From NCBI RefSeq assembly GCF_001277295.1, contig NZ_CP011456.1:1178001-1242000 (forward strand): DNA of 64,000 nt, given 5' to 3'. The notes under the pieces were generated by a model, which was not told where the DNA came from, did not search any database, and saw only the letters and a list, made by a program, of their open reading frames with translations. This DNA is from Anabaena sp. WA102 (GTDB lineage: Bacteria; Cyanobacteriota; Cyanobacteriia; Cyanobacteriales; Nostocaceae). Below, piece after piece: positions 34,091-43,412 of the stretch (positions are counted from its first letter, which is position 1; each line of letters begins with the position of its first letter). The position numbers and the translations under genes are program-made.

Positions 34091-34509
34091 AAGTATTTTT
34101 CCAATGGTTGAGATTCACTTACTTTGACATAAACACACTCTTCGCCAATGATGACACCTTCCTGTAATAATAAAGGTAAATTTGTTATATCAATTGGCTC
34201 AGATAAAAACCGACGATGACTCTCTACATCTGATATTAGTCCATCATCTTCATAAACTAACTCATTGAGTGCATCCTGAATGGGTTTAATAATGTTATCG
34301 GTGTCAAGTAGATTCAGATCACCATAATTATCACGACAAAGATAAATTAGCGTTAACTGTAAATTAGCATCTTTAATTGGACTGCTACCCGTCCAAACCT
34401 TTTGGGATTCAGCACGAACAACAGTTTTCAATTCATTACGTCCTTTTGAACTTCCTTGTGATGAAACAGGCCCTCTGGGAATGAGAAATTCAAAACATAT
34501 TATTGACAT
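34087..34509 (-). CDS. RusA-like Holliday junction endonuclease (140 aa)
   Basis: The catalytic pattern matches RusA: D69-x-D71-N72-x2-K75-x3-D79 (LDTDNIIKPIQDALNELVY) and D88-D89 (EDDGLI), close to the E. coli positions Asp70, Asp72, Lys76, Asp91. RusA-type enzymes resolve four-way junctions and are usually phage-borne; this copy is in chromosomal DNA. It overlaps the following gene by 4 bp (start 34509, stop 34087). RusA-like fold as partner of a toxin-like protein is unusual. Confidence 0.75.
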   Translation of the reverse strand: MSIICFEFLIPRGPVSSQGSSKGRNELKTVVRAESQKVWTGSSPIKDANLQLTLIYLCRDNYGDLNLLDTDNIIKPIQDALNELVYEDDGLISDVESHRRFLSEPIDITNLPLLLQEGVIIGEECVYVKVSESQPLEKYL

Positions 34510-34699
34510 TCCCAGTCCATCTCTTGATTATAACTTAATAAACTTAAAGCACCTTCCACAACTAATTCCTCAAATCTTTGGCATATCTCTAAATTATACC
34601 AAATTTATACCTGTTTCTTTGACTATATAGTTTCAAAAATAAATCAAATAAGTCGAGTTGATAGACGTACTGTATAGCTGAAGTATCAACAATAACGAT
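34505..34699 (-). pseudogene. Decayed PIN-domain toxin
   Basis: On the - strand the sequence encodes SIVIVDTSAIQYVYQLDLFD then LFLKLY, the N-terminal strand and acidic residue of a PIN ribonuclease (the DUF3368-like type), then stops. In a shifted frame it continues RFEELVVEGALSLLSYNQEM up to the next gene. At least one frameshift and loss of the remaining domain make it a remnant. Confidence 0.55.
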
Positions 34700-34851
34700 A
34701 GAGATGAGCTTATCCCTATAGTTGATCATTTGGCTAAATCTGTACTGAAAATTATCTGAAAATGAAATATTCAACTCATCATGGCGATCGCCTAACTTGT
34801 ACAATGAAAGATAGATTGTTGCGAATTGTATAGTTAAGGATTATAGCTGTC

Positions 34852-35871
34852 ATGACTGCCGCCGTTTTCATCGAAAATCTCAAAAAAAGCTACGGTAATC
34901 TAGTTGCAGTCCAGGATGTTTCCTTTCAAGTCCAACCTGGAGAAATTTTTGGGTTACTTGGACCCAACGGGGCTGGGAAAACGACCACTCTCCGGGCTTT
35001 ATGTACCCTAACAACGCCTGATACTGGGAAAATTGAGGTTTCCGGCATTTCTGTCTTAAAGCACCCCAAATTGGCTAGGCAAAAGCTGGGTTATGTAGCC
35101 CAAGAGGTAGCTTTGGATAAGGTGCTAACTGGACGGGAGTTACTACAATTACAAGCGGCACTGTATCATCTTCCTGGTGCGCTGATTAAACAGCGAATTA
35201 ATACTATTTTGGATTTGCTGGGGTTACAAGAATACGCAGACAAAAAAACTGGCACTTATTCCGGTGGTTTACGCAAGCGGTTAGATTTAGCGGCTGGTTT
35301 ACTTCATGCCCCTGATGTGTTGGTATTAGATGAACCAACGGTAGGATTGGATATTGAAAGCCGGGTTGTAGTCTGGAATTTCCTGCGGCAATTACGGGCT
35401 GGGGGAACTACTGTGGTAATTACCAGTCATTATTTGGAAGAAGTTGATGCTTTAGCTGACAGGGTGGCAATTATTGATAGAGGTTTGGTTATTGCTAATG
35501 GTACACCTTCTCAGTTAAAAGATCAGGTGGGGGGCGATCGCATCACCTTAAGAATCCGTGAATTTTCACCTCTAGAAGAAGCCGAAACCGCCAAAAACCT
35601 GTTAGCAGCCTTACCTTTTGTTCAAGAAATCATCATCAACAGCGCCCAAGGTAACTCTCTAAATTTAGTAGTTACTCCGCAAAATGACGTTTTGATCACG
35701 ATTCAACAGGCGTTAAATCATGCCAATTTACCAATTTTTGGCATCGCTCAATCTCGTCCTAGTTTAGATGATGTTTACCTAGCAGCCACCGGAAAAACCT
35801 TAATGGATGCGGAATTAGCCGCTGTAGCCAATCGTGATCCCAAAGCGGAGAAAAAGCAAAATATGAGATAG
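34852..35871 (+). CDS. ABC transporter ATP-binding protein, DrrA/Nod-type (339 aa)
   Basis: Walker A GPNGAGKTT, Q-loop region, signature YSGGLRKRLDLA, Walker B VLVLDEPT and switch His (ITSHYLEE) are all present. A 90-residue C-terminal extension (DRITLRI... SLDDVYLAATGK) places it among the DrrA/CcmA-like exporters for drugs or lipids. The usual permease partner does not follow: after 58 bp comes a family C miniature element. A partner may lie elsewhere. Confidence 0.88.
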   Translation: MTAAVFIENLKKSYGNLVAVQDVSFQVQPGEIFGLLGPNGAGKTTTLRALCTLTTPDTGKIEVSGISVLKHPKLARQKLGYVAQEVALDKVLTGRELLQLQAALYHLPGALIKQRINTILDLLGLQEYADKKTGTYSGGLRKRLDLAAGLLHAPDVLVLDEPTVGLDIESRVVVWNFLRQLRAGGTTVVITSHYLEEVDALADRVAIIDRGLVIANGTPSQLKDQVGGDRITLRIREFSPLEEAETAKNLLAALPFVQEIIINSAQGNSLNLVVTPQNDVLITIQQALNHANLPIFGIAQSRPSLDDVYLAATGKTLMDAELAAVANRDPKAEKKQNMR

Positions 35872-35929
35872 AGAAAATAGAGAAAATAGCCAGGGCTGTT
35901 TCATTCTAAACATAATCCGCCCGGAACTA

Positions 35930-36055
35930 AGTAGGTGAACACAATAAAACCAAACTGTGTAAAGAAACGTAAAATCGCCCAAAACCTCTTTACTCTTGCC
36001 TTTTGCCTCTTGCCTCTTGCCCTGCCATAACGACAATTTTCAACGCCAACCTACT
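35930..36055. repeat. Miniature element family C (126 bp), copy 2
   Basis: Full copy with TA on both sides. Near-identical to copies 1 and 4, with the internal TTGCCTC heptamers varying in number. Confidence 0.85.
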
Positions 36056-36192
36056 TAATAGGGTAGCGTGGCGTAACCCATAGTTCAGTTCTGGAAGAGA
36101 CAATCCTACCGTATACTTGGCACAGGTAAGGTAGTATGGGAGAAAGTTAGAGGGTATTTGAAAAGTCTAATTTATTACTTGCAAGGGCAACT

Positions 36193-36295
36193 AGAAGTCG
36201 CGGCTACACAGACGAAACCCACCTTCGTGGGTTCAAAGACCTTGATTTTTCCTTAGTCCACGCAGGTGGACTTTGTTTGTGTAGTAGCGATTTCT
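36193..36295. repeat. Palindromic intergenic repeat
   Basis: AGAAGTCGCGGCTACACAGA and the reverse complement of its far end (AGAAATCGCTACTACACAAA) pair imperfectly. Two inner hairpins are GAACCCACGAAGGTGGGTTT (as its complement) and AGTCCACGCAGGTGGACT. Folded RNA is likely. This looks like a dispersed cyanobacterial repeat, but no second copy is in the window. Confidence 0.6.
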
Positions 36296-36397
36296 AATCG
36301 CCGGAAACCTTTCAAACATCCTCTTATGGATTATGGAAACTTATGGTTATCCCATAAAACGAAAATAAACTGATTTTAATTATATTTACATTTACTT

Positions 36398-36895
36398 ATG
36401 AAAAAGTTGCAAATTGACTTTAACCATCAAGCCATACATAATAGTCGAGAAGATGGCTATCTCAAATTTCAACTTAATCAACAAACTGGTGCTGTTTTAT
36501 CCATTGCTCATACGCAGGAAGCAATTATTGTACCTGTGACATCGGTTACGGCTATTCCGAATATGCCTGCTTGTATATTAGGATTGATGAATTGGCGCAG
36601 TCATATAATTTGGGTAGTTGATTTACCGAAGATGTTTAATCTAGAATGTCTTGATCACCGGTTGCATCAGTATAATATTATTGTTATTCAAATAGAATCA
36701 ATGATTTTAGGTTTAGTTGTCCAAGAAATTAAAGGTACAACCAAGTTTATTGCTGATGATATCCGTTCCCCTGTGGGACAAGTAGCATCTAGTTTAGTAC
36801 CTTACTTATGTGGTTGTGTGGTACAACAAGAAGAAATTTTATTGGTATTAAATGCAGTACATATTTTAAGTTCAGATGTTTTTTGTATTAACTAA
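36398..36895 (+). CDS. CheW-like adaptor (165 aa)
   Basis: CheW fold with VTAIPNMPACILGLMNWRSH and IIWVVDLPKMF, the interdomain segment that docks receptors and kinase; later IMILGLVVQEI and a final strand. It couples the receptor and CheA encoded directly downstream. Spacing to the receptor gene is 41 bp, so it is the first gene of a chemosensory operon. Which output (pili, phototaxis or other) is not shown. Confidence 0.85.
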   Translation: MKKLQIDFNHQAIHNSREDGYLKFQLNQQTGAVLSIAHTQEAIIVPVTSVTAIPNMPACILGLMNWRSHIIWVVDLPKMFNLECLDHRLHQYNIIVIQIESMILGLVVQEIKGTTKFIADDIRSPVGQVASSLVPYLCGCVVQQEEILLVLNAVHILSSDVFCIN

Positions 36896-36936
36896 TAATT
36901 AATACTCGAAAAAAGTGGTAATTTTTTATTTTATAG

Positions 36937-39579
36937 TTGTGGTGTGAGGAATATATGTTGAATAAGACTGATATCAAACAAAGTAGCAATTCTCAAAATA
37001 AAGCATCTTTAATTTCTCCAGCTAAAGTTGTTGATAATAGAGGAAAAAGTTCCAGCTATCAGAGGTTTTGGTATGAGGGATTAGAATATTTGCGACAATT
37101 TAATTTGAGTACCAAATCTATAATTTTGTCTATCGCTATTGGTACTTTACCAGTTTTGGGAATTGGTGCGATCGCTTATATGTTTGGTAGTAAGTTAATT
37201 ACAAAGCAAATTATTACATCCCAAGAAAATACAGCAATTAATTTAAGTGATAAAGTTAATAACTTTATTGGACAACGCTATGGAGATATTCAGATCCTAT
37301 CTAATATATCTTTTTCAAGTCCGATGAAAGCTCGCAAAAAAGCAGGAACAGAAAAATCTAGGCAAATATCGAAAGTTGATACCAGCACAATTAATATAGA
37401 AACAAAAGCCTCCTTAGATAGCTTGATCAAAAATAGTAATGTTTATGATAGTGTAGCCATATTTGATCTGAATGGACAAGTGATTATGCAATCATCAGGA
37501 GAATCTTTAACTCCAGAAAAAAAACTGACCTATTTTCAAGAGGTAATTAAACAGAATATTCCTATTATTAGTCAACCAGAAATAGTTAAAAATATCGGCA
37601 CAGTGATTTACATAGCTGCACCAATTAAGGATGCAGTGGCGGGTAATACTATTGGTATAGTCAGAACCCGTTTGCCTATAAAGGCTTTAAAAAAAGTAAT
37701 CAAAGGTTATATAGATGAGACTCATCAATATTATTTTTTAGATGCAACAGGAAAAATTTTAATTAGTTCTTATGAGGATGTATTAGATGAAAAATTGGTC
37801 AATATATATCCGAGTTTAACTAATGTTTTGAATGCAAAAAATATTGATACATTTACAGCCATTGCCAAAAATAATCAAAAACAGCAACTTATTAGTTACA
37901 TACCATTTTCCCAAATATCAGGTTTACCGGATATTAAGTGGCAATTAATCGTAGAAAAAGATATAGCGATCGCATTTAAGCAACAAAGAGAATTTTTGAC
38001 ATTAACTGCTAGTACAACACGATTAATCGCATTATTAATGACGTTGCTTGTAGCTTGGTTAAGTCAGCGGATTAATGCTAAGATTGCTAATACATCCATT
38101 ACAGAAGGTGAGGCAATTCAGGAGCAAATAAATCTAAGTGTATTTAACAAACAAGAAGATCAAGCAAGAGAAATTGAATGGTTAAAATTACTGCTAGAGG
38201 TAACTAGAAAAATTCGGCTAAATCTTCAGTCCGAAGCTATTTATCAAACAGCAATTTCTGAAGTTAGTCATATTCTAAAAACAGATAGAGTTATCATTTA
38301 TAAACTCCACCGGAAAACTCAAGCTGTCAAAGTAATTGCTGAATCGGTAATTGATGATTGTCAAAAAATGCTCGGTGTATATAACAATGATTCCCACTGG
38401 CGAGAACTTGGCAAAAATCATCAATTTGAGGCCATATCAGACGTTGAACAAGAGGTAAATTTAACTAATAGTTATATCGAGTGGTTAAAGAAGTTTTCTG
38501 TACAAAGTAGTTTAACAGCACCAATTTTAAGTCATGGAGAAATTCAAGGATTCTTGATTGCTCATCATTGTCATCATCCTCATGTTTGGCAAGTTGAAGA
38601 AATTAATTTTTTAACCCAAATTGCTACCCAAGTCGGCTATGCTTTAGAACAATCTCATCTGTTAGTAGAGATTAGAAAATTGAAAGCTAATAGTCAAACA
38701 AATATTAATCAAGACTCTCTAGAACTTCAGAATTTTCAGGATAGTATTCAGCCAATTGTTAACCAAATTCAACAAGCTGTTAGTGAAGTAAATGGTTATT
38801 TAGAAAAATTCACCACAGAGGCAATCATAGAACCTGAAAAAATGCACCAAAGCTTAGAAACTATTGAAAATATGACCATTGCTATTCAATCTATCGCTGA
38901 TATAGCACAGCAAGCTGCAATCATTGTTAATGATGCTAACCATACAGCTACTAAAACTGGAGCAGAGATGGATTTAACACTGCAAAATATTGGCTATGTC
39001 CAAGAAACGGTTGATGAAATAACTAAAAAAGTAAGACGTTTAGGGGACTCCTCTCAACAAATTTCTCGTGTGGTTTCCATAATTAATCAAATTTCCATGC
39101 AAACTAATTTATTAGCAATTAATGCGGGAATTGAAGCTGCAAGAGCCGGAGAAGAAGGTCAAGGTTTTGCAGTGGTAGCTGAAGAAGTTGGCGAATTAGC
39201 CGCCAGAAGTGCAGCCGCTACTCAAGAAATTGAGGAAATAATTGCCAAAATTCAACAAGAAACAGGTGAAGTATTAAAAACTATGTCAATGGGAACTAAT
39301 CAAGTTACCCAAAGCAGCAATATTATTGAAAATGCCAAGCATAATTTACAACAAATCGTTGATGTATCTCAGCAAATATATACCTTAGTTCAGTCAATTT
39401 TAAGTTCTACTCAATCTCAAGTTCAAACATCACAAATTGTGAGTCAAACTATTAAAGATATTACCCTTGTATCAGCACGTAATATTCATAATTCGCGTCA
39501 AGTTTCCCAATCTTTACAAAAAGCAGTAGATATTTCTCAAGAGTTAAAAGATACTATTGAGACTTTCCCACCTAATTGA
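36937..39579 (+). CDS. Methyl-accepting chemotaxis protein with GAF domain (880 aa)
   Basis: TM1 near 58-82 and TM2 near 356-376 frame a periplasmic dCache-like sensor. A GAF domain follows (about 410-590), reminiscent of cyanobacteriochrome GAFs (SLTAPILSHGEIQGFLIAHH) but without a Cys-His at the expected chromophore position (NSYIEWL there). The MCP signalling hairpin is near 720-770 (NLLAINAGIEAARAGEEGQG). No HAMP is evident. It is the receptor of the CheW-MCP-CheA operon. Whether the GAF binds a bilin by another route cannot be told. Confidence 0.88.
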   Translation: MWCEEYMLNKTDIKQSSNSQNKASLISPAKVVDNRGKSSSYQRFWYEGLEYLRQFNLSTKSIILSIAIGTLPVLGIGAIAYMFGSKLITKQIITSQENTAINLSDKVNNFIGQRYGDIQILSNISFSSPMKARKKAGTEKSRQISKVDTSTINIETKASLDSLIKNSNVYDSVAIFDLNGQVIMQSSGESLTPEKKLTYFQEVIKQNIPIISQPEIVKNIGTVIYIAAPIKDAVAGNTIGIVRTRLPIKALKKVIKGYIDETHQYYFLDATGKILISSYEDVLDEKLVNIYPSLTNVLNAKNIDTFTAIAKNNQKQQLISYIPFSQISGLPDIKWQLIVEKDIAIAFKQQREFLTLTASTTRLIALLMTLLVAWLSQRINAKIANTSITEGEAIQEQINLSVFNKQEDQAREIEWLKLLLEVTRKIRLNLQSEAIYQTAISEVSHILKTDRVIIYKLHRKTQAVKVIAESVIDDCQKMLGVYNNDSHWRELGKNHQFEAISDVEQEVNLTNSYIEWLKKFSVQSSLTAPILSHGEIQGFLIAHHCHHPHVWQVEEINFLTQIATQVGYALEQSHLLVEIRKLKANSQTNINQDSLELQNFQDSIQPIVNQIQQAVSEVNGYLEKFTTEAIIEPEKMHQSLETIENMTIAIQSIADIAQQAAIIVNDANHTATKTGAEMDLTLQNIGYVQETVDEITKKVRRLGDSSQQISRVVSIINQISMQTNLLAINAGIEAARAGEEGQGFAVVAEEVGELAARSAAATQEIEEIIAKIQQETGEVLKTMSMGTNQVTQSSNIIENAKHNLQQIVDVSQQIYTLVQSILSSTQSQVQTSQIVSQTIKDITLVSARNIHNSRQVSQSLQKAVDISQELKDTIETFPPN

Positions 39580-39629
39580 TATTCTCATTTGTTCTGAATT
39601 AATAAATAATGACTAAGGACTAATGACTA

Positions 39630-42515
39630 ATGACTAAAGATAAAGAATTGGAAATCCAGATGCAATTTCTGGAAGAAGCAACTGATTATCTCAATACTTT
39701 AGAAGGGGTATTACTGGAAATTGACATCAGCAAACGTATTGAATTAGAACATATCAACGCTGCAATGCGAGCCGCCCATTCTATTAAAGGTGGAGCAGCA
39801 ATGATGGGATTTCGCGTATTAAGTGATTTAGCTCATAAATTGGAAGATGCCTTTAAAGTTTTAAAGACTCAAAAAGATTCTTTGGAACTTGATACTCATT
39901 TACAAAGTTTATTACTATCTAGTGTTGATTGGCTACGACAGATTGTTGAGTTACTGGCAAAGGGTAATAATCTGGATGATAGTTGGTTAAGAAAATTTTG
40001 TTATCCCGTTTTTGACGAACTTTATGAGCGTTTAGGTGAACCGACTCCAGAAAATATCACAACTTTGCTATCATCCGAAGATGATACAGAAATTATCCCT
40101 TTATTATTTGAAACTGAAGTTGAAGAGTATTTACAACACCTAGAAGCTAGATTAAAAAATAGTAATAAATCGGGATTAAGAGCAGAGTTGGTAATGATGG
40201 CAACTGAGTTAGGTGGGTTAGGAGAAATGCTGCAATTAACAGCTTTTACCCAACTATGTCAATCAGTTAGCCATTATTTAGAAACTTACCCTGATAGTTG
40301 TTTAGAAATTGCTAATTTAGCATTAAAAGCATGGCGACAATCTCAAAATTTAGTATTAAGTAATCAACGAGATAATTTACCAACTAGAATTGATTTTGGT
40401 GAAGTTATTCATGATCGTCCTCTGATTTTAGCAAATCAGCAAGATCATTTATTGTATAAATCAGCTATTTCTGATTTTGATTTATTAGAAAATGTTGAAT
40501 TATCTCCAGAAAGTGCTGATAGAGTATCAACCTCAGAAAATATCCCCATAGATTATAAATATACTGAACGTAAAAGTGATATTAATTCACCGCCTAAAGA
40601 AAGGGAAAACCAGGAAAATACAGTTAGAGTTCCTAGTAAACATTTAGAAAAAATTAATGATTTATTTGGAGAAGTTATTATTCAACGTAATGGGTTAAAT
40701 GTGCAAATGGAAAGATTACGTAAATTGGTGCGTAATCTCAGTCAAAGAGTCCAAATTCTTGATCAAGAAAATCAAGAACTGCGAACAGCTTACGCAAAAA
40801 TAATAACTCATAATCATGGTAATCAAGAAGTAGAAAATAATTTTATAGAACAAGATAGCTATCAAAAATTGAATTTATTATCTCAAAATGTGATGGAAAC
40901 TATTGTCCAAGTTGCAGAAGTTACCAGTGATATCCAATTAAGTGTGGACGATACAGACCAAATAGCAAGAAAACTAAATAAAACTTCTAAACAATTACAA
41001 AGACAATTAACCCAGGTGAGAATGCGTCCTTTTTCCGATTTAGTAGAACGTTTTCCTAGAGCTATTAGGGATTTAAACGTTGAGTATGGAAAAAATGTGC
41101 AATTAAAAATTGAGGGTGGAAATACTTTAATTGAAAGAGGTATTTTGGAGGCTTTAAATGAGCCTTTAATGCACTTGTTACGCAATGCTTTTGATCATGG
41201 AATTGAAGATCCTATTACTCGGAAAAAGCAAGGAAAAAGTGAACAAGGTTTGATTGAAATGAAAGCTGTCTACCATAGTAACCGCACGATTATTACTATT
41301 CGTGATGATGGTCAAGGTATTTCTTTAGAAAAAATTCGTCACCGCGCCTTAAAAATGGGTTTGGACGATTCTTTATTAGCGAGCGCTAGTGATGAAGATC
41401 TACTATCATTAATTTTTGAACCAGGATTTAGCACCTCAGAACAGGTAACAGCGTTGTCTGGTCGGGGTGTAGGCATGGATGTAGTCCGTAATAACCTGAA
41501 ATTAGCGCGAGGAGATGTGAATGTTGACACCCAAGCTGGAGTGGGGACGAAGTTTACCCTATCAGTCCCATTTACCTTGTCAGTTGCGCGGGTTTTATTG
41601 GTTGAGAGCGATCGCTTGGTGTTAGCATTTTTTACAGACGTAATTGAGGAAATTTTCTTGCTAGAACAGGAACAAATCTTCTCCCAAAACGGGAAAGAAT
41701 TTATTAACTGGCAAAACAATCAATTACCATTACTGCGTCTCAATAGTTACTTTGAATTTAATTGCTCCCGCTACAATAACCTGGAATTAGAAACTCTGCC
41801 GATCATTAATGCTATAAGTGTATTGATAGTCAAACATGATCATCAACAAGTCGCAGTTCAAGTAGAACGTTGCTGGGGTGAACAAGAAGTAGCTATTCGT
41901 CAAGTAGAAGGTAATATTCCCCTTCCCAGTGGTTTTAACAACTGTACAATTCTGGGTGATGGTCGAGTAGTTCCCCTCATTAACACTAATGATTTAATAT
42001 CATGGATTACAAAAAATGAACGTCCCCACATCAGTAATAAATTACCAACAACAAGACTACAAACTGCATTCCTCAAACCGCCAAAAGTACCCACTATCAA
42101 TCAACCTAGTCGCCAAAAAGGCATAATTTTGATTGTTGATGATTCCATTAATGTCCGTCGTTATCTAGCACTAACCCTGGAAAAAGGTGGATATCAAGTA
42201 GAACAGGCTAAAGATGGTCAAGAAGCTTTAGAAAAGCTAGAAAGTGGTTTGCAAGTCCAAGCAGTGATCTGTGATATTGAAATGCCTCGTATTGACGGTT
42301 ATAGCTTTTTAGAGCGAATCAACAACAATACAGAGTTGAGAAATATTCCTGTCGCTATGTTAACCTCCCGTAGTAGTAGTAAGCATCGTCAGTTAGCTAT
42401 GCAATTAGGAGCAAAAGCTTATTTTTCTAAACCGTACAATGAGCAAGAATTATTACGGACATTAGAAGAAATAATTTTCCAGATTGCAGAAACAACATTA
42501 ATTCGTAATTCGTAA
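39630..42515 (+). CDS. CheA hybrid histidine kinase with receiver (961 aa)
   Basis: Hpt domain with His50 (MRAAHSIKGGAAMMGF), a low-complexity linker, dimerisation coiled coil near 340-470, HATPase with N-box MHLLRNAFDHGIED and G-boxes (IRDDGQGIS, GRGVGMDVV), CheW-like domain, and a C-terminal REC domain (IILIVDDSINVRRYLALTL; phospho-acceptor in ICDIEMPRIDG). As with other cyanobacterial PilL/HmpE-type kinases, it may control type IV pilus motility. The gene stops 11 bp before a miniature element. Confidence 0.92.
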   Translation: MTKDKELEIQMQFLEEATDYLNTLEGVLLEIDISKRIELEHINAAMRAAHSIKGGAAMMGFRVLSDLAHKLEDAFKVLKTQKDSLELDTHLQSLLLSSVDWLRQIVELLAKGNNLDDSWLRKFCYPVFDELYERLGEPTPENITTLLSSEDDTEIIPLLFETEVEEYLQHLEARLKNSNKSGLRAELVMMATELGGLGEMLQLTAFTQLCQSVSHYLETYPDSCLEIANLALKAWRQSQNLVLSNQRDNLPTRIDFGEVIHDRPLILANQQDHLLYKSAISDFDLLENVELSPESADRVSTSENIPIDYKYTERKSDINSPPKERENQENTVRVPSKHLEKINDLFGEVIIQRNGLNVQMERLRKLVRNLSQRVQILDQENQELRTAYAKIITHNHGNQEVENNFIEQDSYQKLNLLSQNVMETIVQVAEVTSDIQLSVDDTDQIARKLNKTSKQLQRQLTQVRMRPFSDLVERFPRAIRDLNVEYGKNVQLKIEGGNTLIERGILEALNEPLMHLLRNAFDHGIEDPITRKKQGKSEQGLIEMKAVYHSNRTIITIRDDGQGISLEKIRHRALKMGLDDSLLASASDEDLLSLIFEPGFSTSEQVTALSGRGVGMDVVRNNLKLARGDVNVDTQAGVGTKFTLSVPFTLSVARVLLVESDRLVLAFFTDVIEEIFLLEQEQIFSQNGKEFINWQNNQLPLLRLNSYFEFNCSRYNNLELETLPIINAISVLIVKHDHQQVAVQVERCWGEQEVAIRQVEGNIPLPSGFNNCTILGDGRVVPLINTNDLISWITKNERPHISNKLPTTRLQTAFLKPPKVPTINQPSRQKGIILIVDDSINVRRYLALTLEKGGYQVEQAKDGQEALEKLESGLQVQAVICDIEMPRIDGYSFLERINNNTELRNIPVAMLTSRSSSKHRQLAMQLGAKAYFSKPYNEQELLRTLEEIIFQIAETTLIRNS

Positions 42516-42525
42516 TTTGGAATTC

Positions 42526-42664
42526 GGGCGTTGCTGAATCGAGGTATGAAATTTCCAAATTGAACCTTTAAAAATCAAACCTCAGTGCGTCTACTCTTCG
42601 AGATCACGAAGCGTGATTGCGCCTTTGCGTGAGACTAAAATTCATACCCTTAATCAGCAACGCC
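42526..42664. repeat. Miniature element family D (139 bp)
   Basis: Left end GGGCGTTGCTGAATCGAGGT and reversed right end GGCGTTGCTGATTAAGGGTA pair; flanked by 7-bp direct repeats GGAATTC (42519-42525 and 42665-42671). No ORF. It lies directly after cheA and next to a family C copy. Confidence 0.75.
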
Positions 42665-42681
42665 GGAATTCGTAATTCGTA

Positions 42682-42793
42682 AGTAGGTGAACACAATAAA
42701 ACCAAACTGTGTAAAGAAACGTAAAATCGCCCAAACCCTCTTGCCTCTTGCCTTTTGCCTTGTCATAACGACAATTTTCAATGTTAACCTACT
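42682..42793. repeat. Miniature element family C (112 bp), copy 3
   Basis: TA on both sides; fewer heptamers, so shorter. Its right end provides an ATG (42781) that opens a frame into the Nudix gene, a false start. Confidence 0.8.
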
Positions 42794-42846
42794 TAGAATA
42801 CAACAAAGTAATTTTCAACTTGAACATTCTTGCTTTTTTTACACCA

Positions 42847-43314
42847 ATGATTCAGTCCACACGAAGTTTATGGCATTTTGGACAAACGGTACTGGGTATT
42901 ATATTCCGCCACCCCATTACTGGTACAAGTATTATTCCTATTTTACCTGATGGTCAGATTGTCCTCATTAGGAGAAAGGATGATGGTCGTTGGTCATTAC
43001 CTGGTGGTATGGTGGATTGGGGAGAAGATGTTCCTCATGCAGTCCGTCGGGAATTGATAGAGGAAACAGGGTTAGAAGTAGTTAAAATCCGCCGTTTAGT
43101 GGGGGTTTACTCTTCACCAGATCGTGATCCTCGGATTCACTCTATCTGTATTACTGTTGAAGCTGAAGTTCAAGGAGAAATGGCAGTCAAAGATACTTTA
43201 GAAGTTATGGAAATTCAAGCTTTTCCTCCTAGTTCTTTGCCAAAACCAGATATGTCTCATGATCATTTTCGTCAGTTACAAGACTACTTAAATGGTTTAA
43301 CAACACTTGCGTAA
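42847..43314 (+). CDS. Nudix hydrolase (155 aa)
   Basis: The Nudix box is clear: GGMVDWGEDVPHAVRRELIE then ETGLEV (G-x5-E-x7-REUxEExGU). I begin the protein at the ATG of 42847 (MIQSTRSLWHFGQ) since all codons upstream come from the end of a miniature element. Nudix enzymes split nucleoside diphosphate derivatives; the substrate is not evident. Confidence 0.85.
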   Translation: MIQSTRSLWHFGQTVLGIIFRHPITGTSIIPILPDGQIVLIRRKDDGRWSLPGGMVDWGEDVPHAVRRELIEETGLEVVKIRRLVGVYSSPDRDPRIHSICITVEAEVQGEMAVKDTLEVMEIQAFPPSSLPKPDMSHDHFRQLQDYLNGLTTLA

Positions 43315-43412
43315 AAGATGGAAAATTTAAAATTCTGGGTTGGGAAATTAACTCTAAAGTCTATAATTGGAAATTGCACAACTTAGACACCTAAATTAGT
43401 AAGTTAAAATAA

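Noticed and set aside
42687..42950. ORF from the family C element toward the Nudix gene
   Set aside because: Lies in a miniature element and in a different frame from the Nudix box.
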